In this document: positions 33,950-42,779 of the stretch, one piece after another
How positions within the stretch are numbered: position 1 is the first letter of the stretch
How the letters are laid out: each line of letters starts with the position of its first letter
DNA from: Candidatus Aminicenantota bacterium
Lineage (GTDB): Bacteria; Acidobacteriota; Aminicenantia; Aminicenantales; Aminicenantaceae
Reading direction: 5' to 3'
Length of the DNA stretch: 64,000 nucleotides
Assembly: GCA_016927475.1 (NCBI GenBank)
Contig: JAFGMO010000005.1
Coordinates: 16,128-80,127, forward strand
The notes under the pieces: model-generated
Told to the model about the DNA's origin: nothing
The model's input: only the letters and a program-made list of their open reading frames with translations
Databases searched by the model: none
Position numbers and translations under genes: made by a program

Positions 33950-35440
33950 TTTCAATAAATCTTTCAAAATCCAACCAACTATGGATTTACGCATCGAGTG
34001 TTTCCAGTATGGGAAAAATATGATGGCGATAAAAAGAAGGATGGCTATGATGTTTAAAATCGGATTATTTGCTGCAGAACTTAAGACCCGGCGAGCGGCT
34101 AGGACCGATAGTATTCCCAAAATGTTGGCCGCAAGATTAATCCGGCTTTCCTTGGGGATAAGCTCCGCCAGGGGAATCTTGTAATGAATGTGATACGATA
34201 AATAGATGATGCTGCTGCCCAGAGCCAATGATGCCATCCAGGCGATAACCACTCCGGGGCCTTGGAATAAAATGCCGAGAAGGATGCCAAAACCGACATT
34301 CAGTATGGCGGCGGCAAGGGTGCCCACAACATTCCATCGGAGCTTTCCGATGCCCAGATTTGCGTGGTAGGCCGGGCTTGAGAGGGTGGCCAACATCCAG
34401 CCGATAGCGAGCAAGGATGCGAATAAAACAAATGTGTTCTCATAATGCCCGATCCATATTTTAGAGATGAGGGGCAGGCAAATGATGACAAGTAAATAGA
34501 GAGGAAATGCCAAGTAGAAAAGCAAACGATAAGACGTTAGGTAGACATGTTGAATTTTTTCGGGAGTTTTTTCTTTTAATCCGGCAATAGCCGGGACAAG
34601 GACCTGGTTGGCTGCGATGATAAGCGCGTGAAGCTTTTGAATCATTTTGCAGGCCATTTGATAATAACCGACCATCGAAAGACTGCCAAACTTGCTGAGG
34701 AGGGCTTTTGTGATCGGGTCGTATAGCATATAGGCGACGGAAATGGCTTGAAAGTTCAGGCAATAAACGATCATTTCCTTAAACAAAGATTTGTTCCATT
34801 TAAAGGGAATTACAGGAAGTGACGGCAAGATTTTTTTAAGGAAAAGCCATGAAGCCAACAACACCGAAACGTTCTGAATCACTTTGGCATAAGCCAATCC
34901 CATAAGCCCGTATTTTGGTACGAGCCAGAAACAGAGCAGGAGATGAAAAAACGATCCGGACATCAAAAGAGAGCTGCGAATATCGAAACGCTGGTATCCG
35001 TCAAGTCCTGACTGGAAGATGCTTGTCAAAACGCAGAGCCACAGGGCCAAAAATGCAAAGGGCAGGATGGCTACTCCAAAGGGGAGAGATTCGGGCGGCA
35101 TAATCAGGCTCAACAACCATTTGATAAAGGGATAGGCGAGGATCAAGACCAATCCTACGGATACTCCAATTGTTAGAACAGCCGTTTGGATGACTCTTGA
35201 TACTTTTTCGTTTTCTTGGCGGGCGATGTATTTCGCGACGAACTTAACGACGCCGCCGGAAAGCCCTAGATCAGCTATTTGTGTTACGGCCGTGGCGGCC
35301 AGGACAAGAGACCATATGCCGAATTTTTCCGCTCCTATGGTTCCCAGCAAAAATTTATAGAGAAAAAATAAAATGGCGGAGACAACAACAATCTGCAGGA
35401 TCGACATGATTGAGTTGATGAGTATCCGTCTTTTTTCCAT
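33935..35440 (-). CDS. Polysaccharide flippase (Wzx/MATE-like)
   Basis: The 501-residue protein has about 12-14 hydrophobic segments and the pattern of the polysaccharide-transport family in the MOP superfamily, which moves lipid-linked sugars across the inner membrane. Landmarks are GAEKFGIWSLVLAATAVTQI and LGLSGGVVKFVAKYIARQEN near the N-terminus, as in Wzx/RfbX proteins. It is upstream of a GT4 gene on the same strand and near a membrane glycosyltransferase, in a surface glycan cluster. The glycan type is unknown. The last three sense codons before Lys lie in a repeat hairpin. Confidence 0.9.
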   Translation of the reverse strand: MEKRRILINSIMSILQIVVVSAILFFLYKFLLGTIGAEKFGIWSLVLAATAVTQIADLGLSGGVVKFVAKYIARQENEKVSRVIQTAVLTIGVSVGLVLILAYPFIKWLLSLIMPPESLPFGVAILPFAFLALWLCVLTSIFQSGLDGYQRFDIRSSLLMSGSFFHLLLCFWLVPKYGLMGLAYAKVIQNVSVLLASWLFLKKILPSLPVIPFKWNKSLFKEMIVYCLNFQAISVAYMLYDPITKALLSKFGSLSMVGYYQMACKMIQKLHALIIAANQVLVPAIAGLKEKTPEKIQHVYLTSYRLLFYLAFPLYLLVIICLPLISKIWIGHYENTFVLFASLLAIGWMLATLSSPAYHANLGIGKLRWNVVGTLAAAILNVGFGILLGILFQGPGVVIAWMASLALGSSIIYLSYHIHYKIPLAELIPKESRINLAANILGILSVLAARRVLSSAANNPILNIIAILLFIAIIFFPYWKHSMRKSIVGWILKDLLKGHQK

Positions 35441-35461
35441 AAAAATCGTCTGTTCTATCTC

Positions 35462-35490
35462 TTGCCAATCATCAAAGCCACCCCTATAAT
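35462..35490 (+). promoter_or_regulatory. Sigma-70 promoter aimed at structured repeat copy G
   Basis: TTGCCA (35462-35467), 17 bp, perfect TATAAT (35485-35490). A start about 7 nt downstream is 35497, four bases before the element begins at 35501. It could drive a separate small RNA or the leader of the radical SAM gene at 35869. Confidence 0.55.
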
Positions 35491-35500
35491 CTTTCTATGA

Positions 35501-35772
35501 ACCTGTATTGTTCATAAATTTGACCGACACCAACAGATAATTTCAATATTATGTGTCATTTAATGGTGATTTTAGGTAAAATTAATAATGAAACATTTTC
35601 CATGACCGTTTTCAAGAAAATGTCGGCCAAATTACTCTTTCAGGCGAACCGATCTTACCGCATCTGCTTTGTTGCAACCTGTTCGCAGTGCCGAGCACAG
35701 CTTCACAGGCTAACGCCTCCCATCTGCGGCAACCGACCCGGCCTAGCCCCTTGGCTCGTGAATAATACAGGT
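35501..35772 (+). repeat. Structured repeat copy G (272 bp, two-module full form)
   Basis: Terminal arms ACCTGTATTGTTCA (35501-35514) and TGAATAATACAGGT (35759-35772) pair. The inner arms AATTTGACCGACA (35517-35529) and TGTCGGCCAAATT (35621-35633) pair with one mismatch. The second module (35641-35760) carries CGAACC and GGCTCG at its ends, GTTGC against GCAAC, and a hairpin CCTGT/ACAGG around a 22-nt loop (35683-35704) with GTGC-CGA-GCAC inside. The loop is identical in copy J, where the stem has a different sequence. Short open frames inside are by-products of this conservation. Confidence 0.85.
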
Positions 35773-35868
35773 GAATAATCATGATCTTTTTGATATTGGG
35801 GAAATATATCACAAATGAATCCTTACTTGAACCGAAAGAAATATAAATAGTGAATTGAAAGTTGTCTC

Positions 35869-37317
35869 ATGGCGGATGTTATTTTATTTCGGCCTAAATT
35901 TTTTAATGCAGATGTCAGGCCTCTTCCCGCCCCCTGGGGCTTGCTTTATGTCGGATCTTCTTTGACCTCTAAAGGTTATTCCGTAAAGATCATTGATGAA
36001 CTTCTTCATACGGATTGGCGAAAACAGGTCCTGGAAGAGATTGAAAAAAAGCCCACGTTTTTCGGCGTGACTTCCATGACGGGAAGGCAAATCAAACACG
36101 GCCTGGAATTTTCGGGTTTTGTCAAAAAGTATTCCAATATTCCTGTTGTCTGGGGCGGTATCCATCCAAGCCTTTTTCCGGAACAGACGCTTAGACATGA
36201 AACCATCGATTATATCGTCAAAGGAGAAGGAGAAGAAACGGTTATCGAACTTTTGGACCACCTCAAAAATAAAAGTAAGGTTGAAAAGATCAGGGGTCTT
36301 GGGTATAAAAAAAATAATCAAATATTTCTGAACCAAAACAGGCCATTCCCCCAACTTGATGATCTTCCGGATATAAATTTTTCCCTGATCGATGTAAACC
36401 GCTACACGGGAAAAAGATTCGGTTCAAGAAGGTCCTTTGAGTTATGTACAAGCCGGGGATGTCCTCATCGATGTGCATTCTGTTACAACGTCCATTATTA
36501 TCGATGTACATGGAGGACGAAAAGCATCGATCGTATTTTTAAGGCCCTCCATACACTGATAGACACCTATGACATCGATGGCCTTACCTGGAGAGAGGAT
36601 AATTTTTTTGTTGATAAAAAGAGAGTACAAAAAATCGCCGATCGAATAGTCAAGGAAAACATTAGCATAAAATGGCATGCCGACTGCAGGATCGACTATG
36701 TGTATTTTTACGAAAACTCCTTTATGGAGCTGCTGAAAAAAAGCGGGTGCCACACGCTGACTTTTGGAGCGGAAAGCGGTTCGAATACCATTTTGGAAAG
36801 CATCAACAAGGGCATAACGCGGGAACAGATACTTGAAGTCAAAAAAAAGATGTCAAAACATCATGTCTATCAGAATTACCACTTTATGATGGGACTACCG
36901 GATGAAACTGAAGAAGATATCAACAAAACCATCGACCTCATGTATCTTTTGATGAAAAACAATCCATATTTCGGGGAAATCTGCGGGCCTTCCCTCTATA
37001 CTCCTTATCCGGGCACAGCGTTGTATGAAAAAAGTCTGGCCAAAGGTTTCGAGCCTCCTCAATCTCTGGAAGGCTGGATAAACATGGACTGGTATGCTCT
37101 TAATCTTCCCTGGATTCAAGACAAACGGCGAAAAACCGTAGAGGATATTGCCTGGAATGTTTTGGGTATGCGGCAAAAAAAACTGCGGTTTTATTTCAAA
37201 TGGAAATTTTTCCTTTTGGCCAAATATCATCTTTTAATTCCTTGTTTTGAGAGGAATATTTATCTCCGTCTTAAAAAGGGAAAGGATAAGGGTGGGGATT
37301 TAAAACCCGGCTCTTGA
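35869..37317 (+). CDS. B12-binding-type radical SAM protein
   Basis: The 482-residue protein joins an N-terminal cobalamin-binding-like Rossmann domain (PAPWGLLYVGSSLTSKGYSV and VVWGGIHPSLFP) to a radical SAM core with RGCPHRCAFCYNVHY (Cys198, 202, 205). Class B members of this kind methylate or rearrange unactivated carbons. The base-off motif DxHxxG is not evident, so cobalamin may bind weakly or be absent. It lies in a glycan cluster, where such enzymes sometimes modify sugars or lipids. Its 3' end overlaps the convergent membrane glycosyltransferase gene by 18 bp. Substrate unknown. Confidence 0.85.
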   Translation: MADVILFRPKFFNADVRPLPAPWGLLYVGSSLTSKGYSVKIIDELLHTDWRKQVLEEIEKKPTFFGVTSMTGRQIKHGLEFSGFVKKYSNIPVVWGGIHPSLFPEQTLRHETIDYIVKGEGEETVIELLDHLKNKSKVEKIRGLGYKKNNQIFLNQNRPFPQLDDLPDINFSLIDVNRYTGKRFGSRRSFELCTSRGCPHRCAFCYNVHYYRCTWRTKSIDRIFKALHTLIDTYDIDGLTWREDNFFVDKKRVQKIADRIVKENISIKWHADCRIDYVYFYENSFMELLKKSGCHTLTFGAESGSNTILESINKGITREQILEVKKKMSKHHVYQNYHFMMGLPDETEEDINKTIDLMYLLMKNNPYFGEICGPSLYTPYPGTALYEKSLAKGFEPPQSLEGWINMDWYALNLPWIQDKRRKTVEDIAWNVLGMRQKKLRFYFKWKFFLLAKYHLLIPCFERNIYLRLKKGKDKGGDLKPGS

Positions 37318-38679
37318 TTTTTTTCTTATCACTGTGAGTGTTTGAACAATCCCGTAAAAGGCGATCATGATAATAAATCCGTCTATGGGTACTCTGTATC
37401 TCCAGAGGCCGCAGTGCAGGACATGGAGAAAGGTTTGCAACAAAATCGGAAAAAGTAGAAAAAAGAAGGCTCTGTTTTTTTGCTTCCACAGCAAAAATAT
37501 TCCTATAAGCATAAAAGGCAAAAGCAAACCGTAGCATACCAGGCTCGAAAGGTTGTGCGGCCAGGTCCATTTAGGGTGAAATTTGGCGTCGGGAAAAGGG
37601 TAATAATACGAGGAAAGCCTCACGGGACGCCAGAATTCAACAAACCAAAACCATTTCCTTTCCAGAAAACCCGAGGCGGGATAAATGTCTTTTTTGATGA
37701 CAGCGATCTCTTCCGCCGTTCTGTTATTGGGATTGAATCCCTGCTTGATCAGTTCTCTTTCTTCTTCAGTCGGATAAACACTTCTTTCTGTTTCCTTAAC
37801 CGTTTTAAAGTTCAGAATGTGATCACTTATTCTGGAAAAGGGCTTGGGGCTTCGTATGTCTTTCGGCCTTAAATCAAGGGTTCTTGTGTTTATCAACACA
37901 AATCCGTCATAGGCGATATAATTTCTTATGGTCCAGGGAATCAAAAGCAGGGAAAAAACGGCCAGGAAAACAACATATTGTTTGACGGCCCGAAAGAATG
38001 GTCTGTAACAGAGAAACAGAAAAAAGAAAAAAGGAAGATAAAACAGGTACCGGGCGTCTGTGTGTATCAGGCATACATAAGCGACTGAAAAAAACCAGAA
38101 ATTTTTTGTGCGGTTTTTTTCCTGCAAAATGTAAATATACAGGTAATAAAAAAAAACGATAATCAGGGAAAAAATAAGGGTTTCCCGCAGGAGAAACCGC
38201 ATATAATAAAAATAAAAAACGTAAAGGCCCGACCAGACAAATGAAAGAAATGCGACTTGTTCATCGAATATAAGGCGGCTGAGTTTATAGATATAAAAAC
38301 AAGTCAGGACGCTCAATAATGCTTGAAAGATATAAACCGCCGTGTGATTTTGGCACCCGAATAGGGAATAAACAGCGGCGATAAACAGAGGATAGCCGGG
38401 TGCCCTGTAGTTTCCTTCAAAGTCCGTGTCCGCCAGCCACCGTGCATCTTTCACGATGGTGCAGGCATACTGGTCGTAAACAATAGAGTCATAGCCTTCA
38501 AAATTTTTCTGTCCCAGGAAAAGAGCCGTAGCCATTCTCATCAAGAGAAAAACGAACAGAAGGAAAAGGATGGTTTTTTTCTTTTCTCTCGAGAGATAGC
38601 CGGATATTGTTTTTATACCATCCGATATTTTTTTGGGCATTTTGATATTTTTCTTGGAACGGCGAACATTATTTCTCAT
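37300..38679 (-). CDS. Membrane glycosyltransferase of the ArnT/GT39 type
   Basis: The 459-residue protein has about ten hydrophobic segments and the GT-C fold pattern: a first-loop acidic site (FEGYDSIVYDQYA), then GNYRAPGYPLFIAAVYSLFG, as in dolichyl-phosphate-mannose or undecaprenyl-phosphate-sugar transferases. It would transfer a sugar from a lipid carrier on the periplasmic side. The C-terminal domain is short. Its place beside the radical SAM, flippase and GT4 genes suggests one glycan pathway. Donor and acceptor are unknown. Confidence 0.75.
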   Translation of the reverse strand: MRNNVRRSKKNIKMPKKISDGIKTISGYLSREKKKTILFLLFVFLLMRMATALFLGQKNFEGYDSIVYDQYACTIVKDARWLADTDFEGNYRAPGYPLFIAAVYSLFGCQNHTAVYIFQALLSVLTCFYIYKLSRLIFDEQVAFLSFVWSGLYVFYFYYMRFLLRETLIFSLIIVFFYYLYIYILQEKNRTKNFWFFSVAYVCLIHTDARYLFYLPFFFFLFLCYRPFFRAVKQYVVFLAVFSLLLIPWTIRNYIAYDGFVLINTRTLDLRPKDIRSPKPFSRISDHILNFKTVKETERSVYPTEEERELIKQGFNPNNRTAEEIAVIKKDIYPASGFLERKWFWFVEFWRPVRLSSYYYPFPDAKFHPKWTWPHNLSSLVCYGLLLPFMLIGIFLLWKQKNRAFFFLLFPILLQTFLHVLHCGLWRYRVPIDGFIIMIAFYGIVQTLTVIRKKSRAGF

Positions 38680-38700
38680 GATGAGGGAAGAGTCAAATAT

Positions 38701-38750
38701 TTACCTTTGCATTTATTCGTGAATATACAGGCGAGTAAATGCAAAGGTTA
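38701..38750. repeat. Structured repeat copy H, minimal hairpin
   Basis: ACCTTTGCATTTA (38703-38715) and TAAATGCAAAGGT (38736-38748) are perfect 13-bp arms around a 20-nt loop that contains TTCGTGAATATACAGG, similar to the 3' end of the full copies (CTCGTGAATAATACAGG). It lies between divergent genes, just upstream of a -35 box. Confidence 0.55.
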
Positions 38751-38755
38751 ATTTC

Positions 38756-38785
38756 TTGACATTGTTGCTTGATATGTTTTATGCT
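38756..38785 (+). promoter_or_regulatory. Promoter of the small lipoprotein gene
   Basis: A perfect TTGACA (38756-38761) is followed after 18 bp by TATGCT (38780-38785), four of six consensus bases. The leader to the start codon is about 98 nt. Confidence 0.45.
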
Positions 38786-38889
38786 CCAGGGCGATGGGTT
38801 GAGGGCAAATCAGTGTTTGGAGATTTTTTCAAAACAGCGCGAGAGAAAGCCGTTTTTATCCATCAATACAATAACCAAAAGGAGTCAAA

Positions 38890-39315
38890 ATGAAAAAGTG
38901 GGTGTTTTTTCTAACATTAGTCGTGTTTGTTTTTGGTCTGACTGCCTGCGGTGGTGGTAAGTATGCCGATGCCAAAAAACTTATGGAAAAGCAGGTCCAG
39001 GTTTTCGAAAATTTTGTCAATGGGCTTGATAAAGCTGAAAACGCCGAGGCCGTGGCAGCTGCCCTCAACAATTTTTCCGATGAAATGAAAAGCATGGTTC
39101 CCCAAATGAAAGCGATACAGGAGAAATATCCGGAATTGGATAATGCCGCAGATGAAGACATTCCGGCAGAATTAAAACCCCTCATAGAAAAATTGGAAAA
39201 AGAGATTATGCCGAAATTTATGAGTGCCATGATGAAAATCGGACAATATGCTGATGACCCGGTAGTCAAGGAGGCTAATGAAAAGTTCCAGCAAACGATG
39301 TCGGAACTTAGATAA
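38890..39315 (+). CDS. Small lipoprotein of unknown function
   Basis: The 141-residue protein has a signal peptide ending in the lipobox GLTAC (Cys20), so it is lipid-anchored in the envelope. The mature part is almost wholly helical and charged (KLMEKQVQVFENFVNGLDKA, IEKLEKEIMPKFMSAMMKIG) and has no domain I recognise; it could form a coiled coil. AAAGGAG precedes the ATG and a promoter lies about 100 bp upstream. It stands alone between the glycan cluster and the PadR operon. Confidence 0.75.
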   Translation: MKKWVFFLTLVVFVFGLTACGGGKYADAKKLMEKQVQVFENFVNGLDKAENAEAVAAALNNFSDEMKSMVPQMKAIQEKYPELDNAADEDIPAELKPLIEKLEKEIMPKFMSAMMKIGQYADDPVVKEANEKFQQTMSELR

Positions 39316-39375
39316 AAGCTCTCGATATTCAAGCTTCATACGCTAATCTTAATCATATCCTGATTTAGTTTTTTT

Positions 39376-39406
39376 CAGGGGAATCATTCATTTTTGCCAT
39401 CCCCTG
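39376..39406. other. Intergenic hairpin before the PadR gene
   Basis: CAGGGGA (39376-39382) and TCCCCTG (39400-39406) form a perfect 7-bp stem around 17 bp that include ATTCATTTTTGCCA. It may end the lipoprotein transcript, but no T-run follows on the plus strand. The rest of the 249-bp gap shows nothing further except the palindrome at 39537. Confidence 0.35.
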
Positions 39407-39536
39407 TGTCTATTTCGATCTGTAAATACTACAAATCCAATATTTGTCCTTTTCATAGGATAATAGAAACTTCATATCCTCAGGAAAAAAAAATTGATTG
39501 AATAGGGAACCTTTTTTTGCCATTTCCGTATATTTA

Positions 39537-39551
39537 TATGTGAATTACATA
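39537..39551. promoter_or_regulatory. Small palindrome, possible PadR operator
   Basis: TATGT-GAATT-ACATA is a perfect inverted repeat ending 13 bp before the padR start. PadR-family repressors often bind ATGT/ACAT half-sites near their own promoters, though usually with eight bases between them. Confidence 0.4.
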
Positions 39552-39564
39552 AAATAGGTGGCCC

Positions 39565-39894
39565 ATGAAAGAAATAACCGTCCTTGAACAAATCATTCTT
39601 TCTTCCGTTTTCAAACTTGGGGAAAAGGCATACGGCGTTTCCGTCAGGCAAAGAGTCAAAAAGCTTTTGAGAAAGAACATCAACTATGGAACATTGTACA
39701 ACGTCCTGGAGCAGCTTCTAAGAAAAGGATATGTGAAAAAAACTTTGGGAGAATCCTCACCGGAAAGAGTCGGCCGGCCGCGGATCTACTATGCCCTGAC
39801 CCCTACGGGGGAAAAAGCCTTATGGAAAGCCTATGAACTTCAGAACTCCATCTGGAACAGTATTCCGGGTTTTATCAAGGACTACAAACCATGA
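39565..39894 (+). CDS. PadR-family transcriptional regulator
   Basis: The 109-residue protein is a short PadR winged-helix repressor: ITVLEQIILSSVFKLGEKAY, NINYGTLYNVLEQLLRKGYV (recognition helix) and RPRIYYALTPTGEKAL (wing). It lacks the long C-terminal dimer domain, as in the small PadR subgroup. It overlaps the FtsX-type permease by 4 bp, an arrangement seen repeatedly in Acidobacteria-like genomes. It probably represses this pair in response to an unknown ligand. AGGTGG precedes the ATG. Confidence 0.9.
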   Translation: MKEITVLEQIILSSVFKLGEKAYGVSVRQRVKKLLRKNINYGTLYNVLEQLLRKGYVKKTLGESSPERVGRPRIYYALTPTGEKALWKAYELQNSIWNSIPGFIKDYKP

Positions 39895-42494
39895 GCAAAA
39901 AGTCCAAAAAACCTCCCCGGTTGGCCAGCCGGCTGCTGTCGTTTTTGACTTTTTATGAGCGAGAATATTCCATAACCGGCGACTGCAGCGAGGAATTCAA
40001 ATACATCGAGCGGCGGAAGGGAAAAACCGCCGCCATTTTTTGGCTCTGGGGCCAGATTTTTTGTGCTGCCTTGTCCTACCTGAAAATCAGTTTTTTGTTT
40101 GGAGGAGTCATGATCAAAACCACTGTTAAAACAGCCTTGAGGGGATTGAAAAAACATAAGAGTTATTTTTTTATCAATATGACCGGGCTTGCCATCGGTA
40201 TGGTTTCTTTTCTTATCATATCGCTCTATGTCCGGCATGAGTTGAGCTACGACCGGTTTCACCAAAACGCCGATAATATTTATTTGGTCCTTCGTGGAGA
40301 AAAAGACGCCTTTATGGCCCCGACCTCAAAACTGCTTGGTCCGGCTTTGAAAGAAGTCTTTCCCGATGTCATCCAGACAACATGCTTCAGCCGGGTGCCC
40401 GGATCGGAAAAACTTATGGTCCGCTTTGACGATAAATCTTTTGAGGAGGATATAAGCCTGGCCGATTCGGAGTTTTTCGAGATGTTCGATTTCCCCTTTC
40501 TTGAGGGAAACCCGGGAAGTGCCTTTCCCAATCCCAATTCCATGCTCATGACGGAAAGAACGGCCCAAAAATATTTCGGCGGTCAAGCACCTCTCGGCAA
40601 GACGATTCAGTTATTCATGTTCGGGCAGGCCCTGGATATGAAAATTACGGGTATTCTTGAAGACATGCCTTCCCATTCCTTTTTCAAGAGCGATATCCTT
40701 GTTTCCTATGATATCATACGTCTTTTTGGATTAGACTGGGACCGGTGGGATAACCAGGTCCTGAAAACCTTCATTTGCCTGCGGGAGGGCAGTGACCTTC
40801 ATGAAATACCGGATAAGATAAAGGATGTGGAAATCCGGCGCCATCCAGGAGCCAGGTTTGGAAATCTGTCCTACGACCTTCTCCCTGTAACAAAAATTCA
40901 TCTTTATGGGGGGGGTATAAAATTTTTATCGGCAGAGGGAGACATCAGATATGTCACAATCTTCGGCACCGCGGCTCTCATCATTTTATTGATTGCCGGT
41001 ATCAATTATATGAACCTATCCACCGCCTTCTCTTTAAAACGCACCAATGAGGTCGGTGTGAGAAAGATTGCCGGGGCAAGCCGGTCTTCTATTGTGCGGC
41101 AGTTCTTGGGGGAGACCATGGTCTTATCCTTTGGAGCTCTAGTCATGGCCGTCCTGATGACACAGCTTTTCCTGCCTGTGTTTAACCGCATTTCCGGAAA
41201 ATCTCTTTCCATACCTTTTGGCGATCCCCTCTTTATCGGCGGCGCCTTCGTGATGGCTCTTGTAACGGGTTTGCTCTCCGGGTATTATCCCGCTCTGTTT
41301 TTATCGCGTTTTAAGCCCCTTGTCTTGATGAAAACGAGGTACAGTCACAATGTCAAAGGAACGGCTTTCCGCAAAGGGCTCCTGGTTTTTCAATTTTCCC
41401 TGTCCATCATACTCATCTTCGGCACCCTGGTTGTTTACAGGCAGCTTTTCTTTATCCGAAATAGTTCCTTGGGGTATGACAAAGACCAGATATTATGTGT
41501 GAAAGTCCGCGGGGATATAAGCCGGTCCTACGAGGCCTTCAAGAATGAACTCCTGAATTCTCCCGATGTCCTCAGTTTATGCCGGTCCGAACCGCTCGAT
41601 GCCCACGTTTTGAGCAATACGGACGGGGTTGTCTGGAAAGACAAAACGAGAAATGTGGAGACCTATTTCCGTCTTCTACGCACGGATTATGATTTCTCCT
41701 CCACCTTCGGCATAAAGTTGGATCAAGGCAGATATTACTCCGAGGAGATTTCGAGCGATGCGACCGAGGCCTATGTCATCAATGAAACGGCCGCCAAAGC
41801 CATGGAAATGGAATCTCCCCTTGGAGAAAATCTTACCTTGTGGAGACGGAAGGGCCGGATCATCGGTGTTGTCAAAGATTTTCATTTTGGATCTTTCCAC
41901 AACGCCATAGAGCCCTTGATCTTGGTCATCCCGGACGAACAGTATGCGGGTCGCTCTTTTCGTCTGTTATCCGTAAGGTTCAGGCCGGATAGACTTCTCG
42001 CAAGCAAAAAATATATTGAAGAAAAATGGATGAGTTTTTTTCCCGATGTTCCCTTTGACTATTATTTTGTGGATGACGCCCTCAATATACAGTACCAGGC
42101 TGAGGAACGTATGGGAACGCTTTTCAAATATTTTACCATCCTGGCCGTTTTTATCGCTTGCCTCGGTCTTTACGGATTAACGGCCCTTTCCGCGGAACAA
42201 AAAATAAAGCAGATCGGTATAAGAAAAGTCCTGGGAGCATCGGTCTCAAATATTACGGTGCTTCTTTCAAAAGAATACCTCGCCTGGGTATTTATGGCCA
42301 ACCTTTTTGCCTGGCCAGCCGCTTGGTTTGTGATGAACAAATGGCTTCAAAGTTTTGCCTATCGTACTTCGATCGGCTGGTGGATATTTTTGATCGCAGG
42401 CGGGGCGGCCTTTGTTATAGCTTTATTGACGGTTTGTGCCTTGACAATGAGGGCTGCAAGGAAAAATCCCGTCGACTCCCTCCGCTATGAATAA
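39891..42494 (+). CDS. FtsX-like ABC transporter permease with N-terminal prefix domain
   Basis: The 867-residue protein is a MacB/FtsX-type permease: residues 1-73 form a prefix domain (LASRLLSFLTFYEREYSITG), then MIKTTVKTALRGLKKHKSYF leads into the first membrane segment, a large periplasmic MacB-like domain, three central segments (near FGTAALIILLIAGINYMNLS), a second periplasmic domain and three final segments with IGIRKVLGASVSN. No ATPase gene is adjacent. Such permeases work in efflux or lipoprotein/stress transport with separate ATPases. The PadR gene in front overlaps by ATGA. Confidence 0.9.
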   Translation: MSKKSKKPPRLASRLLSFLTFYEREYSITGDCSEEFKYIERRKGKTAAIFWLWGQIFCAALSYLKISFLFGGVMIKTTVKTALRGLKKHKSYFFINMTGLAIGMVSFLIISLYVRHELSYDRFHQNADNIYLVLRGEKDAFMAPTSKLLGPALKEVFPDVIQTTCFSRVPGSEKLMVRFDDKSFEEDISLADSEFFEMFDFPFLEGNPGSAFPNPNSMLMTERTAQKYFGGQAPLGKTIQLFMFGQALDMKITGILEDMPSHSFFKSDILVSYDIIRLFGLDWDRWDNQVLKTFICLREGSDLHEIPDKIKDVEIRRHPGARFGNLSYDLLPVTKIHLYGGGIKFLSAEGDIRYVTIFGTAALIILLIAGINYMNLSTAFSLKRTNEVGVRKIAGASRSSIVRQFLGETMVLSFGALVMAVLMTQLFLPVFNRISGKSLSIPFGDPLFIGGAFVMALVTGLLSGYYPALFLSRFKPLVLMKTRYSHNVKGTAFRKGLLVFQFSLSIILIFGTLVVYRQLFFIRNSSLGYDKDQILCVKVRGDISRSYEAFKNELLNSPDVLSLCRSEPLDAHVLSNTDGVVWKDKTRNVETYFRLLRTDYDFSSTFGIKLDQGRYYSEEISSDATEAYVINETAAKAMEMESPLGENLTLWRRKGRIIGVVKDFHFGSFHNAIEPLILVIPDEQYAGRSFRLLSVRFRPDRLLASKKYIEEKWMSFFPDVPFDYYFVDDALNIQYQAEERMGTLFKYFTILAVFIACLGLYGLTALSAEQKIKQIGIRKVLGASVSNITVLLSKEYLAWVFMANLFAWPAAWFVMNKWLQSFAYRTSIGWWIFLIAGGAAFVIALLTVCALTMRAARKNPVDSLRYE

Positions 42495-42516
42495 GGAGGC
42501 GCTCCCTATAGGGACT

Positions 42517-42545
42517 CCCCACCCGGAGCGATAGCGAGGATGGGG
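42517..42545. other. GC-rich intergenic hairpin
   Basis: CCCCA (42517-42521) and TGGGG (42541-42545) with flanking partial pairing form a stem shortly after the permease stop. It may terminate the PadR/permease transcript; no T-run follows. Confidence 0.25.
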
Positions 42546-42674
42546 AAGATCCGTGACAGGACCCCTTAATATGTAATGCCTCTGACTTTCCAAGGAAAAC
42601 TCAAAAAATTGGGGGAACTTCAAAAAGAATCCCCTATTTTACAGCAAACATAAAAGTGCTATAGTAATAATCTA

Positions 42675-42716
42675 CCCTCAATAATCGATTAAATAATTAT
42701 GATGATTTTTTGAGGG
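42675..42716. other. AT-rich inverted repeat upstream of tamB
   Basis: CCCTCAA (42675-42681) and TTGAGGG (42710-42716) are perfect arms about 65 bp before the tamB start. A TATAAT at 42736-42741 lies between it and the gene, without a well-spaced -35 box. Confidence 0.3.
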
Positions 42717-42779
42717 ATTATTTGTCTTATGCTTGTATAATTCATAGGTTTTTATGCGGGATGGAATGGAATTGGCAGT

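Noticed and set aside
35551..35778. Short open frame in repeat copy G with a peptide similar to one in copy J
   Set aside because: The peptide similarity follows from the conserved nucleotides of the repeat; there is no ribosome binding site and other copies do not keep the frame.
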